Shown: positions 17,163 through 25,268, numbered from the stretch's first letter. The stretch: 64,000 nt of DNA from Bilophila wadsworthia ATCC 49260 (GCF_000701705.1 NZ_JNJP01000005.1:62001-126000); one strand, 5' to 3'. Notes: generated by a model not told the origin, from the sequence alone. A program made the numbers and translations.

Positions 17163-19142
17163 ATGACAGAATTCATTTTGCCGGCCACTCTCCACCTGTT
17201 CGAGCCGCTGAACATCATCCTGATGCTCGCGGGCCTCACAGGCGGGATCATCATTGGGGCGCTTCCGGGGCTCTCCGCCACCATGGGGGTGGCGCTCATG
17301 GTCCCGGCCACGTTCGCCATGAACCCGACCAGCGGCCTGATCATGCTCGGCGCGATATACGCTGGGGCCATCTATGGCGGCGCGAACTCGGCCATTCTCA
17401 TCTGCACGCCGGGCACGCCTTCCTCCGTGGCGACCACGTTCGACGGCTGGCCGCTGTGCCAGAAGGGGAGGGCGGATCTCGGGCTGTACACGTCGCTTCT
17501 GTCCTCGGCCTTCGGGGGCATTGTGGGCACGCTGTTCCTGCTCTGCCTTGGCGGCTCGCTGGCGCGGTTCGCGCTCCAGTTCGGCGGGCCGGAAAGTTTT
17601 TGGCTGTGTCTCTTCGGGCTCTCCACCATCGCGGTGATGACCCCGGACAACATGGGCAAAGGCATCGTTTCCGGCGCGGTGGGCATCTTGGTTTCCACCA
17701 TCGGGCTCGACCCCAACACCGGCGCGCCGCGCTTCACCTTCGGGACCTATGACCTCTTGCAGGGCGTGTCCGTGATACCCTGCATGATCGGCCTGTTCTC
17801 ATTCTCGCAAGTACTGTACCTCATCGGTACGGACAAGAGCTTCATTGCGGAGTACCACCCGCACAAGGGAGCCTTCGGCAAGGTGTTCCGGTATCTTGCC
17901 GCCCATTGCAAGACGATCCTCGTCCGGTCCTCCGTGCTCGGGACGTGGATCGGGATGCTTCCCGGCGCGGGAGGCGAGATCGCTTCGATCATCTCCTACA
18001 ACGAGTCCAAGCGGTGGGACAAGGACCCTTCCCGCTATGGCAAGGGGAGCCTTGAGGGGGTCGCCGCCTCCGAAAGCGCGAACAATGCGGTCATCGGCGG
18101 CTCGCTCATCCCCATGCTGACCCTCGGTATCCCCGGCAGCGCGGTGGCGGCGGTCATCCTCGGGGCGCTCATGGCTCACGGCATCCAGCCGGGATTCAAG
18201 ATATTCACCGCATCCGGCGATCTGGCCTATACGTTCATCATGTCCCAGTTCGCGGTGAACCTGCTGATGATCCCCGTCGGCTTCGTGCTGTGCCAATGTA
18301 TGGCGCGCCTTCTGAGCATCCGGCTTACGCTGGTCGCCATCGGCATCGTGGTGTTGGCCTTCATCGGGGCCTACGCCATCAGCAACAGCCTGGTGGACAT
18401 ATGGGTAGTGCTCGCCTTCGGGCTCGTCGGGTTCTTTGGCGGCAAGGTGGGCATGGACACCGGTGCAATGGCTCTTGGCGTCATCCTTGGGCCGATGATC
18501 GAGGAGAACCTTGGAAAGAGCGTGGACTTGTCCCGTTCGGTGGACGGCGGCCTGATGTCCGTCATGTTCGAAGGCTCGATCAATAAGGTGCTCATCGCCG
18601 CGCTGCTCTTGTCGTTGCTGACGCCGTTTCTGCTCAAGCTGCGTAACCGCAAGCACGCCGCTCTGCTTCCTGAAGGCCCCCGTCCCGGCTGGAAGACGGA
18701 TCTGTTCGCGGGGATTGGTTTCCTCGCCATCGCCGCCGCCTTCCTTGTCCAGTACGAAGGTCTGGAAGGGGTCAGCCGTGTCTTTCCTGAAGTGCTGACT
18801 AAGCTGATCGGCGCGGGTGGAGCGTATTTCGTCGGCAAGGGGTTGTGGCGCCGCTCCCGTGAGGCCGCCGAACCCGAAGGCGGTGAGGCTGTGGCGTGGT
18901 GCAAGATCGGCATCATCTGCGCGACCTCTTTGTGCTACGCCGTGCTTATCCCGGTGTTCGGCTTCCTCGTCACCACGATGGGGTTCATCGCTGGCTCCAC
19001 GCTCATCCTCGGCGATCACAGCCGCGGCCTGCCGCGTCTTGCGCGAACGGCGATCGCATTTGCGATTGGCTTCAGCTTGCTGGTATGGGCGGGCTTTACG
19101 CTGCTGCTCAACGTTCCGGTACCTGAGGGGATGTTCCTTTAG
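17163..19142 (+). CDS. TTT-family permease, TctA-TctB fusion
   Basis: 659 residues. Positions 1-500 are a full TctA protein, with multiple membrane spans and the family motifs GALPGLSATMGVALMVPATF, YAGAIYGGANSAILICTPGT and GSLIPMLTLGIPGSAVAAVI. From about 510 (GWKTDLFAGIGFLAIAAAF) to the end is a four-helix TctB-like domain. The two subunits are normally separate genes; a tctABC set in this same window at 52.4-55.5 kb shows the split form. It should import the ligand delivered by the upstream receptor, driven by the ion gradient. Start ATG 17163 is preceded by GAAAGGACG. Sulfolactate as substrate is inferred from the cluster. Confidence 0.88.
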   Translation: MTEFILPATLHLFEPLNIILMLAGLTGGIIIGALPGLSATMGVALMVPATFAMNPTSGLIMLGAIYAGAIYGGANSAILICTPGTPSSVATTFDGWPLCQKGRADLGLYTSLLSSAFGGIVGTLFLLCLGGSLARFALQFGGPESFWLCLFGLSTIAVMTPDNMGKGIVSGAVGILVSTIGLDPNTGAPRFTFGTYDLLQGVSVIPCMIGLFSFSQVLYLIGTDKSFIAEYHPHKGAFGKVFRYLAAHCKTILVRSSVLGTWIGMLPGAGGEIASIISYNESKRWDKDPSRYGKGSLEGVAASESANNAVIGGSLIPMLTLGIPGSAVAAVILGALMAHGIQPGFKIFTASGDLAYTFIMSQFAVNLLMIPVGFVLCQCMARLLSIRLTLVAIGIVVLAFIGAYAISNSLVDIWVVLAFGLVGFFGGKVGMDTGAMALGVILGPMIEENLGKSVDLSRSVDGGLMSVMFEGSINKVLIAALLLSLLTPFLLKLRNRKHAALLPEGPRPGWKTDLFAGIGFLAIAAAFLVQYEGLEGVSRVFPEVLTKLIGAGGAYFVGKGLWRRSREAAEPEGGEAVAWCKIGIICATSLCYAVLIPVFGFLVTTMGFIAGSTLILGDHSRGLPRLARTAIAFAIGFSLLVWAGFTLLLNVPVPEGMFL

Positions 19143-19205
19143 CCTGCCGTGTGCGTTGCCTGTTTCCGTGAAACATTCATAACCCGTTCTTAACCCCTGG
19201 CCTGA

Positions 19206-19245
19206 AACGTTTTAGAAGATATAGTTTTATCTATATTAAAACGTT
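19206..19245. promoter_or_regulatory. 40-base interrupted palindrome before suyA
   Basis: Outer arms AACGTTTTA (19206-19214) and TAAAACGTT (19237-19245) and inner arms ATATAG (19219-19224) and CTATAT (19231-19236) nest around a short T-rich centre. It lies 64 bases after the permease gene and 26 bases before the suyA promoter. No U tract follows, so it is more likely a protein site than a terminator. Confidence 0.5.
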
Positions 19246-19270
19246 CGTCCGGAAAGGATCAGTTGTTTAC

Positions 19271-19299
19271 TTGACAGTCTTATATAAGACATAATACAG
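19271..19299 (+). promoter_or_regulatory. suyAB promoter with embedded GntR operator
   Basis: TTGACA (19271-19276), a 17-base spacer holding TCTTATATAAGA (19278-19289), then ATACAG (19294-19299). It is the same design as at 15890, and 14 consecutive bases from TCTTAT onward are identical (TCTTATATAAGACA). It lies 37 bases upstream of suyA. Confidence 0.78.
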
Positions 19300-19335
19300 A
19301 AGAATCGCATTTGAACCAAACCTTAGGAGGCAATC

Positions 19336-19620
19336 ATGTCAGTGCAATTTCTGGTTCATGAAGACGGCGACAGCGTCGGCGTCATCACCGTGGAAGGCGT
19401 GAAGGCCGGTCAGGAACTGACTGGCTGGATCATGAAAGAGGACAAGACCATTACGTTCAAGGTTCTCGATGATATTCCGATCGGGCACAAGATCGCTCTC
19501 AAGGATTTGAATGTCGGCGATACCGTCTTCAAGTACGGCACCGATATCGGGAAGGTTGTCAAACCCATCCGTCAGGGCGAGCATCTTCATGTCCACAACG
19601 TCAAGACCAAAAGGTGGTAG
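19336..19620 (+). CDS. suyA: (2R)-sulfolactate sulfo-lyase, small (alpha) subunit
   Basis: 94 residues forming a single SAF/UxaA N-terminal domain (VLDDIPIGHKIALKDLNVGD, YGTDIGKVVKPIRQGEHLHV). In the altronate dehydratase superfamily this small domain is either fused to the catalytic domain or separate, as in SuyA. With SuyB it removes sulfite from (2R)-3-sulfolactate, leaving pyruvate. Start ATG 19336 follows TTAGGAGGCAATC, a strong ribosome-binding site. suyB starts five bases after its stop. The pairing with comC, slcC and a TTT importer, rather than hexuronate genes, decides for Suy over UxaA or another family member such as galactarate dehydratase. Confidence 0.88.
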   Translation: MSVQFLVHEDGDSVGVITVEGVKAGQELTGWIMKEDKTITFKVLDDIPIGHKIALKDLNVGDTVFKYGTDIGKVVKPIRQGEHLHVHNVKTKRW

Positions 19621-19625
19621 GTCAC

Positions 19626-20786
19626 ATGCAAAAGTCATTTTTCGGTTATCGCCGCGACAACGGCCGCGTGGGCATTCGCAATCATGTGCTGATTTTGCCC
19701 CTGGACGACCTTTCCCAGCCCGCTTGCAACGCCGTTGCCAATAACATCGGCGGCACCGTTGCCATCCAGCATCCTTACGGCCGTCTGCAGTTCGGTGCCG
19801 ACCTTGACCTCCACTTCCGCACCTTGATCGGCGCCGGCAGCAACCCGAACGTTGCCGCCGTCATCGTTATCGGCATCGAAGAAAAGTGGACCCAGGACGT
19901 GGTGGACGGCATCGCCAAGACAGGCAAGCCCGTTGCCGGCTTCGGCATCGAGCAGCACGGCCAGATCGACACCATCGCCCGCGCTTCCCGCAAGGCGAAG
20001 GAGTTCGTGCAGTACGCTTCCGCCCTCCAGAAAGTGGAGTGCCCCATCTCCGACCTGTGGGTTTCCTGCAAATGCGGCGAATCCGACACCACCTCCGGCC
20101 TGGCCTCCTGCCCGACCGTCGGTAACGCGTTCGACAAGCTGTATGAAGAGGGCTGCACGCTGGTGTTCGGTGAAACCACCGAACTCACCGGCGGCGAACA
20201 TCTGGTGAAGGCCCGTTGCGCCAATGACCGGGTCCGCAGCGAATTTACCGCGTTCTTTGACCGTTACGCCAAGGTTATCGACGACCACAAGACCTCCGAC
20301 CTTTCCGACTCTCAGCCGACCAAGGGCAACATCGAAGGCGGCTTGACCACCATCGAGGAAAAGGCCCTCGGCAACATTCAGAAGATCGGCACGAAGGCGC
20401 CCGTCATCGGCACGCTGGACAAGGCTGTGACGCCTACCGGCCCCGGCCTGTGGTTCATGGACTCCTCCTCCGCCGCCGCTGAAATGATCACCCTCGTGGC
20501 CGCCGCCGGCTACGTGGTGCACTTCTTCCCCACCGGCCAGGGCAACATCATCGGCAACCCGATCGTGCCCGTTATCAAACTGTCCGCCAACCCGCGCACC
20601 ATCCGCACCATGTCCGAACACATGGACGTGGACGTGTCCGGTATCCTGCGCCGCGAAATGAATCTCGACCAGGCTGGCGACAAGCTGCTCGACATGATGT
20701 TCCAGACCATCGCCGGCCGTATGACCGCCGCCGAAGCTCTGAAGCAGAACCAGTTCGTTATGACCCGTCTGTACGAAAGCGCCTAA
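19626..20786 (+). CDS. suyB: (2R)-sulfolactate sulfo-lyase, large (beta) subunit
   Basis: 386 residues of the UxaA/GarD C-terminal family. Visible motifs are MQKSFFGYRRDNGRVGIRNH at the start, QHPYGRLQFGADLDL, KCGESDTTSGLASCPTVGNAFDKL with likely iron-ligand cysteines, FGETTELTGGEH, and GNPIVPVIKLSANPRT. The enzyme catalyses elimination of sulfite from (2R)-sulfolactate in the cytoplasm, giving pyruvate and the terminal electron acceptor sulfite. The start at 19626 is taken because family proteins begin close to the FxGYxRxxGRVGxRN motif; an upstream in-frame codon at 19614 would overlap suyA. Codon use is unusually biased to C-ending codons, which suggests high expression. Confidence 0.9.
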   Translation: MQKSFFGYRRDNGRVGIRNHVLILPLDDLSQPACNAVANNIGGTVAIQHPYGRLQFGADLDLHFRTLIGAGSNPNVAAVIVIGIEEKWTQDVVDGIAKTGKPVAGFGIEQHGQIDTIARASRKAKEFVQYASALQKVECPISDLWVSCKCGESDTTSGLASCPTVGNAFDKLYEEGCTLVFGETTELTGGEHLVKARCANDRVRSEFTAFFDRYAKVIDDHKTSDLSDSQPTKGNIEGGLTTIEEKALGNIQKIGTKAPVIGTLDKAVTPTGPGLWFMDSSSAAAEMITLVAAAGYVVHFFPTGQGNIIGNPIVPVIKLSANPRTIRTMSEHMDVDVSGILRREMNLDQAGDKLLDMMFQTIAGRMTAAEALKQNQFVMTRLYESA

Positions 20787-20804
20787 TATCGCTGGAATCC
20801 CTAT

Positions 20805-20838
20805 AAAAAAGAAGGCGGGAGGGGAACCTCCTGCCTTC
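20805..20838 (-). terminator. Terminator between convergent suyB and the GntR gene
   Basis: A 12-bp stem (20811-20822 with 20827-20838, one G-U pair, GGAA loop) with a U6 tract on the minus strand (20810-20805). It can also stop suyB transcription from the other side. Confidence 0.75.
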
Positions 20839-20900
20839 AATATATCAGTCCAAAGAATCTCCGAAACCGCTTCGGGGGCTCAGGGACGGAAGGGGCGCGC

Positions 20901-21629
20901 TCAGCGCAGGTCGGCGCGGTACACGTGGTTGCCCGTGTTGATCCGGCTGATGCGAAATTCGACGGGGCGGTCCTGAAGGTCAAAGGATGTGCGGGTCACC
21001 AGCAGCAACGGATGGTTCCGCTCTATGTTAAGCCGCTTGAGGTCTCCGCTGTCCGGCATGGTGACTTCGATCTGTTCCGTGGCGTGGGCCACGGTGATGC
21101 CGAAATGGATTTGATAGTGCTCGTAGAGGGTGTTCGGCACTTTATCGAACTCGAAGTTGAAATGGGGAAAACGGGCGGTCGGTAGCGCGACCCGTTCGTT
21201 GATGACCGGGAAATCGTTGAGCATACGTACACGGTCGATGTGGATGACTTTGGCGTCCGGAGCAAGCTCGAGAGCCGCCCGTTCGGCGTCCGACGGCGTG
21301 GCGAGCCGCACGCCGTAGATTTGTGAAAGCGGGTAGACGCGTTTTCCGTTCCTGTCGCTGAGAAGGAAGAAGGGGAACAGGGAACTGTCTTCGTCGAGTA
21401 CGGCCACAGCGGTTCCCTTGCCCTGGTAGCGGACCAGCCGTTTTTCGCGGGTAAGCGCATTAAGGGCCTTGCGCAGCGTTCCTTGGCTGACTCCGTATTC
21501 TTTAGCGAGTGCGATTTCACTGGGCAGGAAGCTTCCCGGCCCCCATTCTCCGGCAATGATGCGGTTGAGAATGGCCTTTTTCACCTGTTCGTACAGTGGA
21601 GCGAATGTGAGTTTCGATGATGGGGTCAT
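20901..21629 (-). CDS. GntR/HutC-family regulator of the sulfolactate genes
   Basis: 242 residues. The N-terminal winged helix (about residues 12-75: PLYEQVKKAILNRIIAGEWG, then EIALAKEYGVSQGTLRKALN) is followed by a UTRA effector domain (about 95-240, ending DRPVEFRISRINTGNHVYRADL). HutC-type proteins are usually repressors released by a substrate-like ligand. It lies between suyAB and slcC; an operator-like sequence stands between it and slcC, and perfect TCTTATATAAGA sites stand in the promoters of suyAB and of the transporter. The likely effector is sulfolactate or sulfopyruvate. Assignment as master regulator rests on position and repeats. Confidence 0.88.
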   Translation of the reverse strand: MTPSSKLTFAPLYEQVKKAILNRIIAGEWGPGSFLPSEIALAKEYGVSQGTLRKALNALTREKRLVRYQGKGTAVAVLDEDSSLFPFFLLSDRNGKRVYPLSQIYGVRLATPSDAERAALELAPDAKVIHIDRVRMLNDFPVINERVALPTARFPHFNFEFDKVPNTLYEHYQIHFGITVAHATEQIEVTMPDSGDLKRLNIERNHPLLLVTRTSFDLQDRPVEFRISRINTGNHVYRADLR

Positions 21630-21660
21630 GGTTCCTCCGGAGAATCTTTCAGTACTTTTT

Positions 21661-21681
21661 ATCTTATATAATATAGAAGAT
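21661..21681. promoter_or_regulatory. Operator-like palindrome between the GntR gene and slcC
   Basis: ATCTTATATAATATAGAAGAT is an imperfect inverted repeat with ATCTT and AAGAT ends, and its first ten bases carry the left part of TCTTATATAAGA. It lies between divergent starts at 21629 and 21734, so it could control both slcC and the regulator itself. Confidence 0.6.
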
Positions 21682-21733
21682 CAAATGGCTTGAACGCTTT
21701 TTCCCCGGAAGGCGGGCGGGCCGGGAGTACGAC

Positions 21734-22663
21734 ATGGCAGAAATCGTTATTTCAGAGTTCATGGATGAGGCCGCCGTCGCCGATCTGAGGGCGTCGTTTG
21801 ATGTTCTTTATGACAAAACCCTCGTGGACAGGCCCGAGGAACTGGCCGCCGCCGCCGCTGGGTGCCGCGCGCTCATCGTCCGCAATCGGACGCAGGTGCG
21901 TGGCGCGTTGCTGGAAGGCGCACATCTGCGCGTAGTGGGCCGCCTTGGCGTGGGCCTTGACAATATTGACTGCAAGGCCTGCCGGGAACGGGGCATCGCG
22001 GTTATTCCGGCCACAGGCGCGAACAACACGGCGGTGGCCGAATATGTGCTCGCCGGGCTGCTCATGCTCGCCCGAGGCTGCTATTGCGGAACATTCGCTG
22101 TCGCCGCCGGGGCATGGCCCAGGGAACGTATGGTGGGCGGCGAGATATCCGGCAAGGTGCTCGGTCTTGTCGGATTCGGAGGGATCGCCCGGGACGTGGC
22201 GCTGCGCGCCCGTGCCTGTGGGATGCGGGTCATGGCCTATGATCCTTTTTTGCCGGCGGACGCACCGGATTGGGAAAAGCTGGGCGTGGAGCCGGTGATG
22301 CTGGAAACCCTGCTTGCCGAAGCGGATGCCGTGAGCCTGCATGTACCGCTTACGCCTGATACCCGCCAGCTTTTCGACGCGGGACGGCTGGCGCGCATGA
22401 AGCCGGGAGCTGTACTGATCAATACGGCCCGGGGCGGCATTGTGGAAGAAGCGGCCCTTGCGGATGCGCTCCGCTCAGGTCGGCTCGCCGGGGCGATGGT
22501 CGATGTCTTTGAGAAGGAGCCGCTCCCGGCGGGTTCGCCATTGGCGGACGTTCCCAATTGCCTCTTGACCCCCCATATCGCCGGGGTAACCCGTGAATCC
22601 AACGTCCGGGTCAGCGCCGTCGTGGCACGGAAGGTTGCCGAATGCCTGAGAGGTGCCGCATGA
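21734..22663 (+). CDS. slcC: (S)-sulfolactate dehydrogenase, D-isomer 2-hydroxyacid dehydrogenase family
   Basis: 309 residues. The NAD-binding GLVGFGGIARDVALRARACG lies at about residues 143-162, and the catalytic set is R in INTARGGIVEE, E in MVDVFEKEPL and H in LTPHIAGVT. The family oxidises D- or S-2-hydroxyacids with NAD. In Chromohalobacter the SlcC enzyme oxidises (S)-sulfolactate to sulfopyruvate, and the partner ComC reduces it to the R form that SuyAB accepts. The same gene trio here gives the assignment. Start ATG 21734 follows CCGGGAGTACGAC. The stop overlaps the comC start (ATGA), implying translational coupling. On sequence alone it could be a phosphoglycerate or glyoxylate-type dehydrogenase. 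Confidence 0.82.
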   Translation: MAEIVISEFMDEAAVADLRASFDVLYDKTLVDRPEELAAAAAGCRALIVRNRTQVRGALLEGAHLRVVGRLGVGLDNIDCKACRERGIAVIPATGANNTAVAEYVLAGLLMLARGCYCGTFAVAAGAWPRERMVGGEISGKVLGLVGFGGIARDVALRARACGMRVMAYDPFLPADAPDWEKLGVEPVMLETLLAEADAVSLHVPLTPDTRQLFDAGRLARMKPGAVLINTARGGIVEEAALADALRSGRLAGAMVDVFEKEPLPAGSPLADVPNCLLTPHIAGVTRESNVRVSAVVARKVAECLRGAA

Positions 22664-23658
22664 TTTTGACTCCCGAACAGCTTCAGGATTTGGGCATGGC
22701 CGTATTCAGGGAAGCGGGCGTGCCCGAGGAGTCCGCCGCCAGCGTCGTGGAGGCGCTGGTGCGGGCCGAACTGGATGGGCTCCCCTCACACGGGTTCTCC
22801 CGCATTCCCTTTTATGTGGATCAGGCTCTGTCAGGCAAGGTAAAAGCGCGGGCCATTCCGCTGGTGCGTCAGGCTGCTCCTGCGGCCGTGCTGGTGGATG
22901 CGGGAAACGGGTTCGCTTTTCCGGCCATTCTGGCGGGGCTGGAAAAAGCCATACCTCTGGCGCGCCGCAACGGGGTGTCCGTATTGGGAGTCACCCGGTC
23001 GCACCATTGCGGCGTGGTTGGGCTGTATGCGGAACGGATCGCGGAAGCGGGGCTCATATCATTGATTTTTTCCAACACGCCGGCGGCGATGGCTCCGTGG
23101 AACGGATCAAAGGCGTCCTTTGGGACGAATCCGCTAGCCTTTGGCTGTCCGAGGGAGGGGAAGCATCCGCTGGTGATCGATATGTCCCTGAGCAAAGTGG
23201 CGCGGGGCAAGATCATGGGCGCGAAACAGCGGGGTGAGGCGATCCCCGAAGGTTGGGCTCTGGATGCGGCGGGCCGGGCGACCACGGACCCCGTGGCGGC
23301 GCTGGGCGGAACGATGATTCCCGTCGGGGATGCCAAAGGGGCGGCCCTTGCCCTGATGGTGGAAATCCTTTCCGCTACGCTCACGGGTGCCAATCACGCC
23401 TATGAAGCCAGCTCGTTCTTTGAGCCTACGGGAAGCGCGCCCGGCATAGGACAGACGTTCATCCTGCTGGACCCGAAACCGTTGAATCCTGATTTTTCGG
23501 CACGGCTTGAGGCCTTGTGCGGGCACCTGCTCGGACAGGAAGGCGTACGTCTGCCCGGGGAACGGCGTTTCGCGCTGCGGGAACGAAACCGGATTTCAGG
23601 CGTGAACCTGCCAGAGGCACTGTATAACGATCTCCGAAAAAGGGCCGGGGTTGCCTAA
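22660..23658 (+). CDS. comC: (R)-sulfolactate dehydrogenase, Ldh_2 (malate/L-sulfolactate) family
   Basis: 332 residues of the MDH2/LDH2 family, with GLPSHGFSRIPFYVDQALSGK, GVTRSHHCGVVGLYAERIAEAG, SFGTNPLAFGCPR and HPLVIDMSLSKVARGKI. ComC interconverts sulfopyruvate and (R)-sulfolactate using NAD(P)H; with SlcC it turns the S enantiomer into the R enantiomer for SuyAB. The start overlaps the slcC stop in an ATGA, with GAGAGGTG upstream. A GC-rich hairpin (23813-23849) lies downstream, so comC may end the main transcript. Distinction from ureidoglycolate or malate dehydrogenases of this family rests on context. Confidence 0.83.
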   Translation: MILTPEQLQDLGMAVFREAGVPEESAASVVEALVRAELDGLPSHGFSRIPFYVDQALSGKVKARAIPLVRQAAPAAVLVDAGNGFAFPAILAGLEKAIPLARRNGVSVLGVTRSHHCGVVGLYAERIAEAGLISLIFSNTPAAMAPWNGSKASFGTNPLAFGCPREGKHPLVIDMSLSKVARGKIMGAKQRGEAIPEGWALDAAGRATTDPVAALGGTMIPVGDAKGAALALMVEILSATLTGANHAYEASSFFEPTGSAPGIGQTFILLDPKPLNPDFSARLEALCGHLLGQEGVRLPGERRFALRERNRISGVNLPEALYNDLRKRAGVA

Positions 23659-23812
23659 ATCCGACAGAAGTTCGGTGGACCTTTCTTAAAAAAATCAGAA
23701 CAGATTGATGGAAAGGGTATCCATGCTGGTTACCTTTTCCTTGATAGCCTTGTGGAGAGGCTTCAAACGATACGTTGAAATTGGAGTTCCATACACGAAA
23801 GCCTCTCTCGGC

Positions 23813-23849
23813 GGGCCGTGCCGCTCTCTCCCCCCGAGCGGTGCGGCCC
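23813..23849 (+). terminator. Hairpin between comC and the rraA-like gene
   Basis: Bases 23813-23826 pair with 23836-23849 over 14 positions including two G-U wobbles; TTT follows. The weak U tract suggests partial termination. Confidence 0.5.
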
Positions 23850-23902
23850 TTTCCGTTGATAGCTGCAGCCGGAAGCGGTGCTTCCGCCATCCCGAGGTTC
23901 TT

Positions 23903-24592
23903 ATGTCGGTTGGTTTTCGTATTTTTACCCAACGTCCTCTGCCTGATCCCGAATTGGTCCGGGCCTATGGAGCGTTCGCCACGGCTCCGGTCGCGGATGC
24001 CATGCACCGGATGTGCGCCATGACTCCGGATGTGCGTCTGCTCTCGGACCCGGTCGGAACCATGTCGGGTGTGGCCTTGACCGTGAAGGCCCGTCCCGGC
24101 GATAGCCTTATGATCCATAAAGCCCTCAACATGGCGGAGGAGGGCGACGTGCTCATCGTGTCTGGTGGGGAATCGGGGCGTTCCCTTATGGGTGAACTCA
24201 TGTTCCGGTATGCCGCGTCCAAAAAACTCGCCGGGATTGTGGTCGACGGCCCGATCCGGGATGCGGATTGCCTGCGCGGTTTTCCGCTGCCCGTGTATGC
24301 CTCGGGATTTACGCCGGGCGGACCATACCGCGAAGGCCCGGGCGAAATCAACGTCCCCGTCGTGTGCTGCGGCCAGAGTGTGGAGCCCGGGGACATCATC
24401 CTCGGGGACCGCGACGGCGTCATCGTCATCCCGTCGGGAGATGCGGCCAGTCTGTACGACGCGGCGCGGCAATCCCATGAGCGGGATCTGGCGAAGACCG
24501 AGAATGCCCGCCGGGGGCTTTTTGATCGTGGATGGGTAGACGGCGCGCTGGAACGGAAGGGCTGTGAGATTGTCGAGGGCCCGTGGCGGTAG
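23903..24592 (+). CDS. RraA-like / HMG-CHA aldolase family protein
   Basis: 229 residues of the RraA-like fold. Diagnostic are VADAMHRM, GTMSGVALTVKARPGDSLMI, ALNMAEEGDVLIVSGG, the metal and substrate motif GIVVDGPIRDADCLRG, and GDIILGDRDGVIVIP. Members are class II pyruvate aldolases or oxaloacetate decarboxylases (for example 4-hydroxy-4-methyl-2-oxoglutarate aldolase), while RraA itself inhibits RNase E. The DGPIRD motif keeps the aldolase arginine and aspartate. The ATG at 23903 after CCCGAGG is preferred to one 66 codons upstream. It is not part of the described sulfolactate route; it may handle sulfopyruvate, oxaloacetate or pyruvate side products. The function is not established. Confidence 0.75.
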   Translation: MSVGFRIFTQRPLPDPELVRAYGAFATAPVADAMHRMCAMTPDVRLLSDPVGTMSGVALTVKARPGDSLMIHKALNMAEEGDVLIVSGGESGRSLMGELMFRYAASKKLAGIVVDGPIRDADCLRGFPLPVYASGFTPGGPYREGPGEINVPVVCCGQSVEPGDIILGDRDGVIVIPSGDAASLYDAARQSHERDLAKTENARRGLFDRGWVDGALERKGCEIVEGPWR

Positions 24593-24728
24593 CCGGGCAC
24601 CACGGAAAACCTTTTTCTTGACTCCGTCCGCGCCTCTCGTATCCTTTTGCAGGAACGCCCGCGCCGTTTCGGAACAGGCTGGGGGGAGGGCGTCGTTCTT
24701 TGTTATCTTCTTTTCCAAAGGAGCTTTC

Positions 24729-25181
24729 ATGAATATCGCGCTGGTGGCGCACGACAACTGCAAAAAGGATTTGGTCCGGTGGGCGCGGGAGCATGTCAAC
24801 GAACTGAAAGGCCATCGCCTGACCTGCACGGGGACCACGGGACGTCTTATAGACGCGGCGTTACGCGAGCTGCTTGGCGACGAGAGCCCGTCGACCCCCG
24901 TGGAGTGCCTGAAATCCGGTCCGCTCGGGGGGGATCAGCAGATGGGGTCCCGTATCGCGGAAGGCAGGATCGACGCCCTGATCTTTTTCTGGGACCCCAT
25001 GCTGGCCCAGCCGCATGACGTGGACGTTAAGGCCCTGCTGCGCATTTCCAATCTGTACAATATCCCTACAGCTTGTAATGTCGCCACAGCAAACTGCCTT
25101 GTCTCGTCGCCGGCCTTCTTGCAGGAACATCCTCAATCGACATACGATTTTTCCGAGTATACCGAACGTTCGCTCAGCTAG
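24729..25181 (+). CDS. mgsA: Methylglyoxal synthase
   Basis: 150 residues, full length for MgsA. The signature residues are present: MNIALVAHDNCK with the N-terminal histidine, CTGTTGRLI for phosphate binding, SGPLGGDQQMG with the catalytic aspartate, and FFWDPMLAQPHDVDVKALLR with His and Asp. It makes methylglyoxal from dihydroxyacetone phosphate, releasing phosphate. ATG 24729 follows CAAAGGAGC. It lies after the rraA-like gene and before a clear terminator at the right end of the sulfolactate cluster, an unexpected place for a triose-phosphate bypass enzyme. Confidence 0.9.
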   Translation: MNIALVAHDNCKKDLVRWAREHVNELKGHRLTCTGTTGRLIDAALRELLGDESPSTPVECLKSGPLGGDQQMGSRIAEGRIDALIFFWDPMLAQPHDVDVKALLRISNLYNIPTACNVATANCLVSSPAFLQEHPQSTYDFSEYTERSLS

Positions 25182-25232
25182 CGCTGACCTTTCCCCGGAA
25201 CGGCGCGGGCCGCCGGGCTTCCCGTAAGGCGT

Positions 25233-25268
25233 CTCAGAGGGCTTTCCCTGTGAGGCGTCTCCTTTTTT
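25233..25268 (+). terminator. Rho-independent terminator after mgsA
   Basis: CTCAGAGGG-CTTT-CCCTGTGAG (one mismatch) followed by GCGTCTCC and six T. It closes the sulfolactate region 52 bases after mgsA. Confidence 0.65.
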
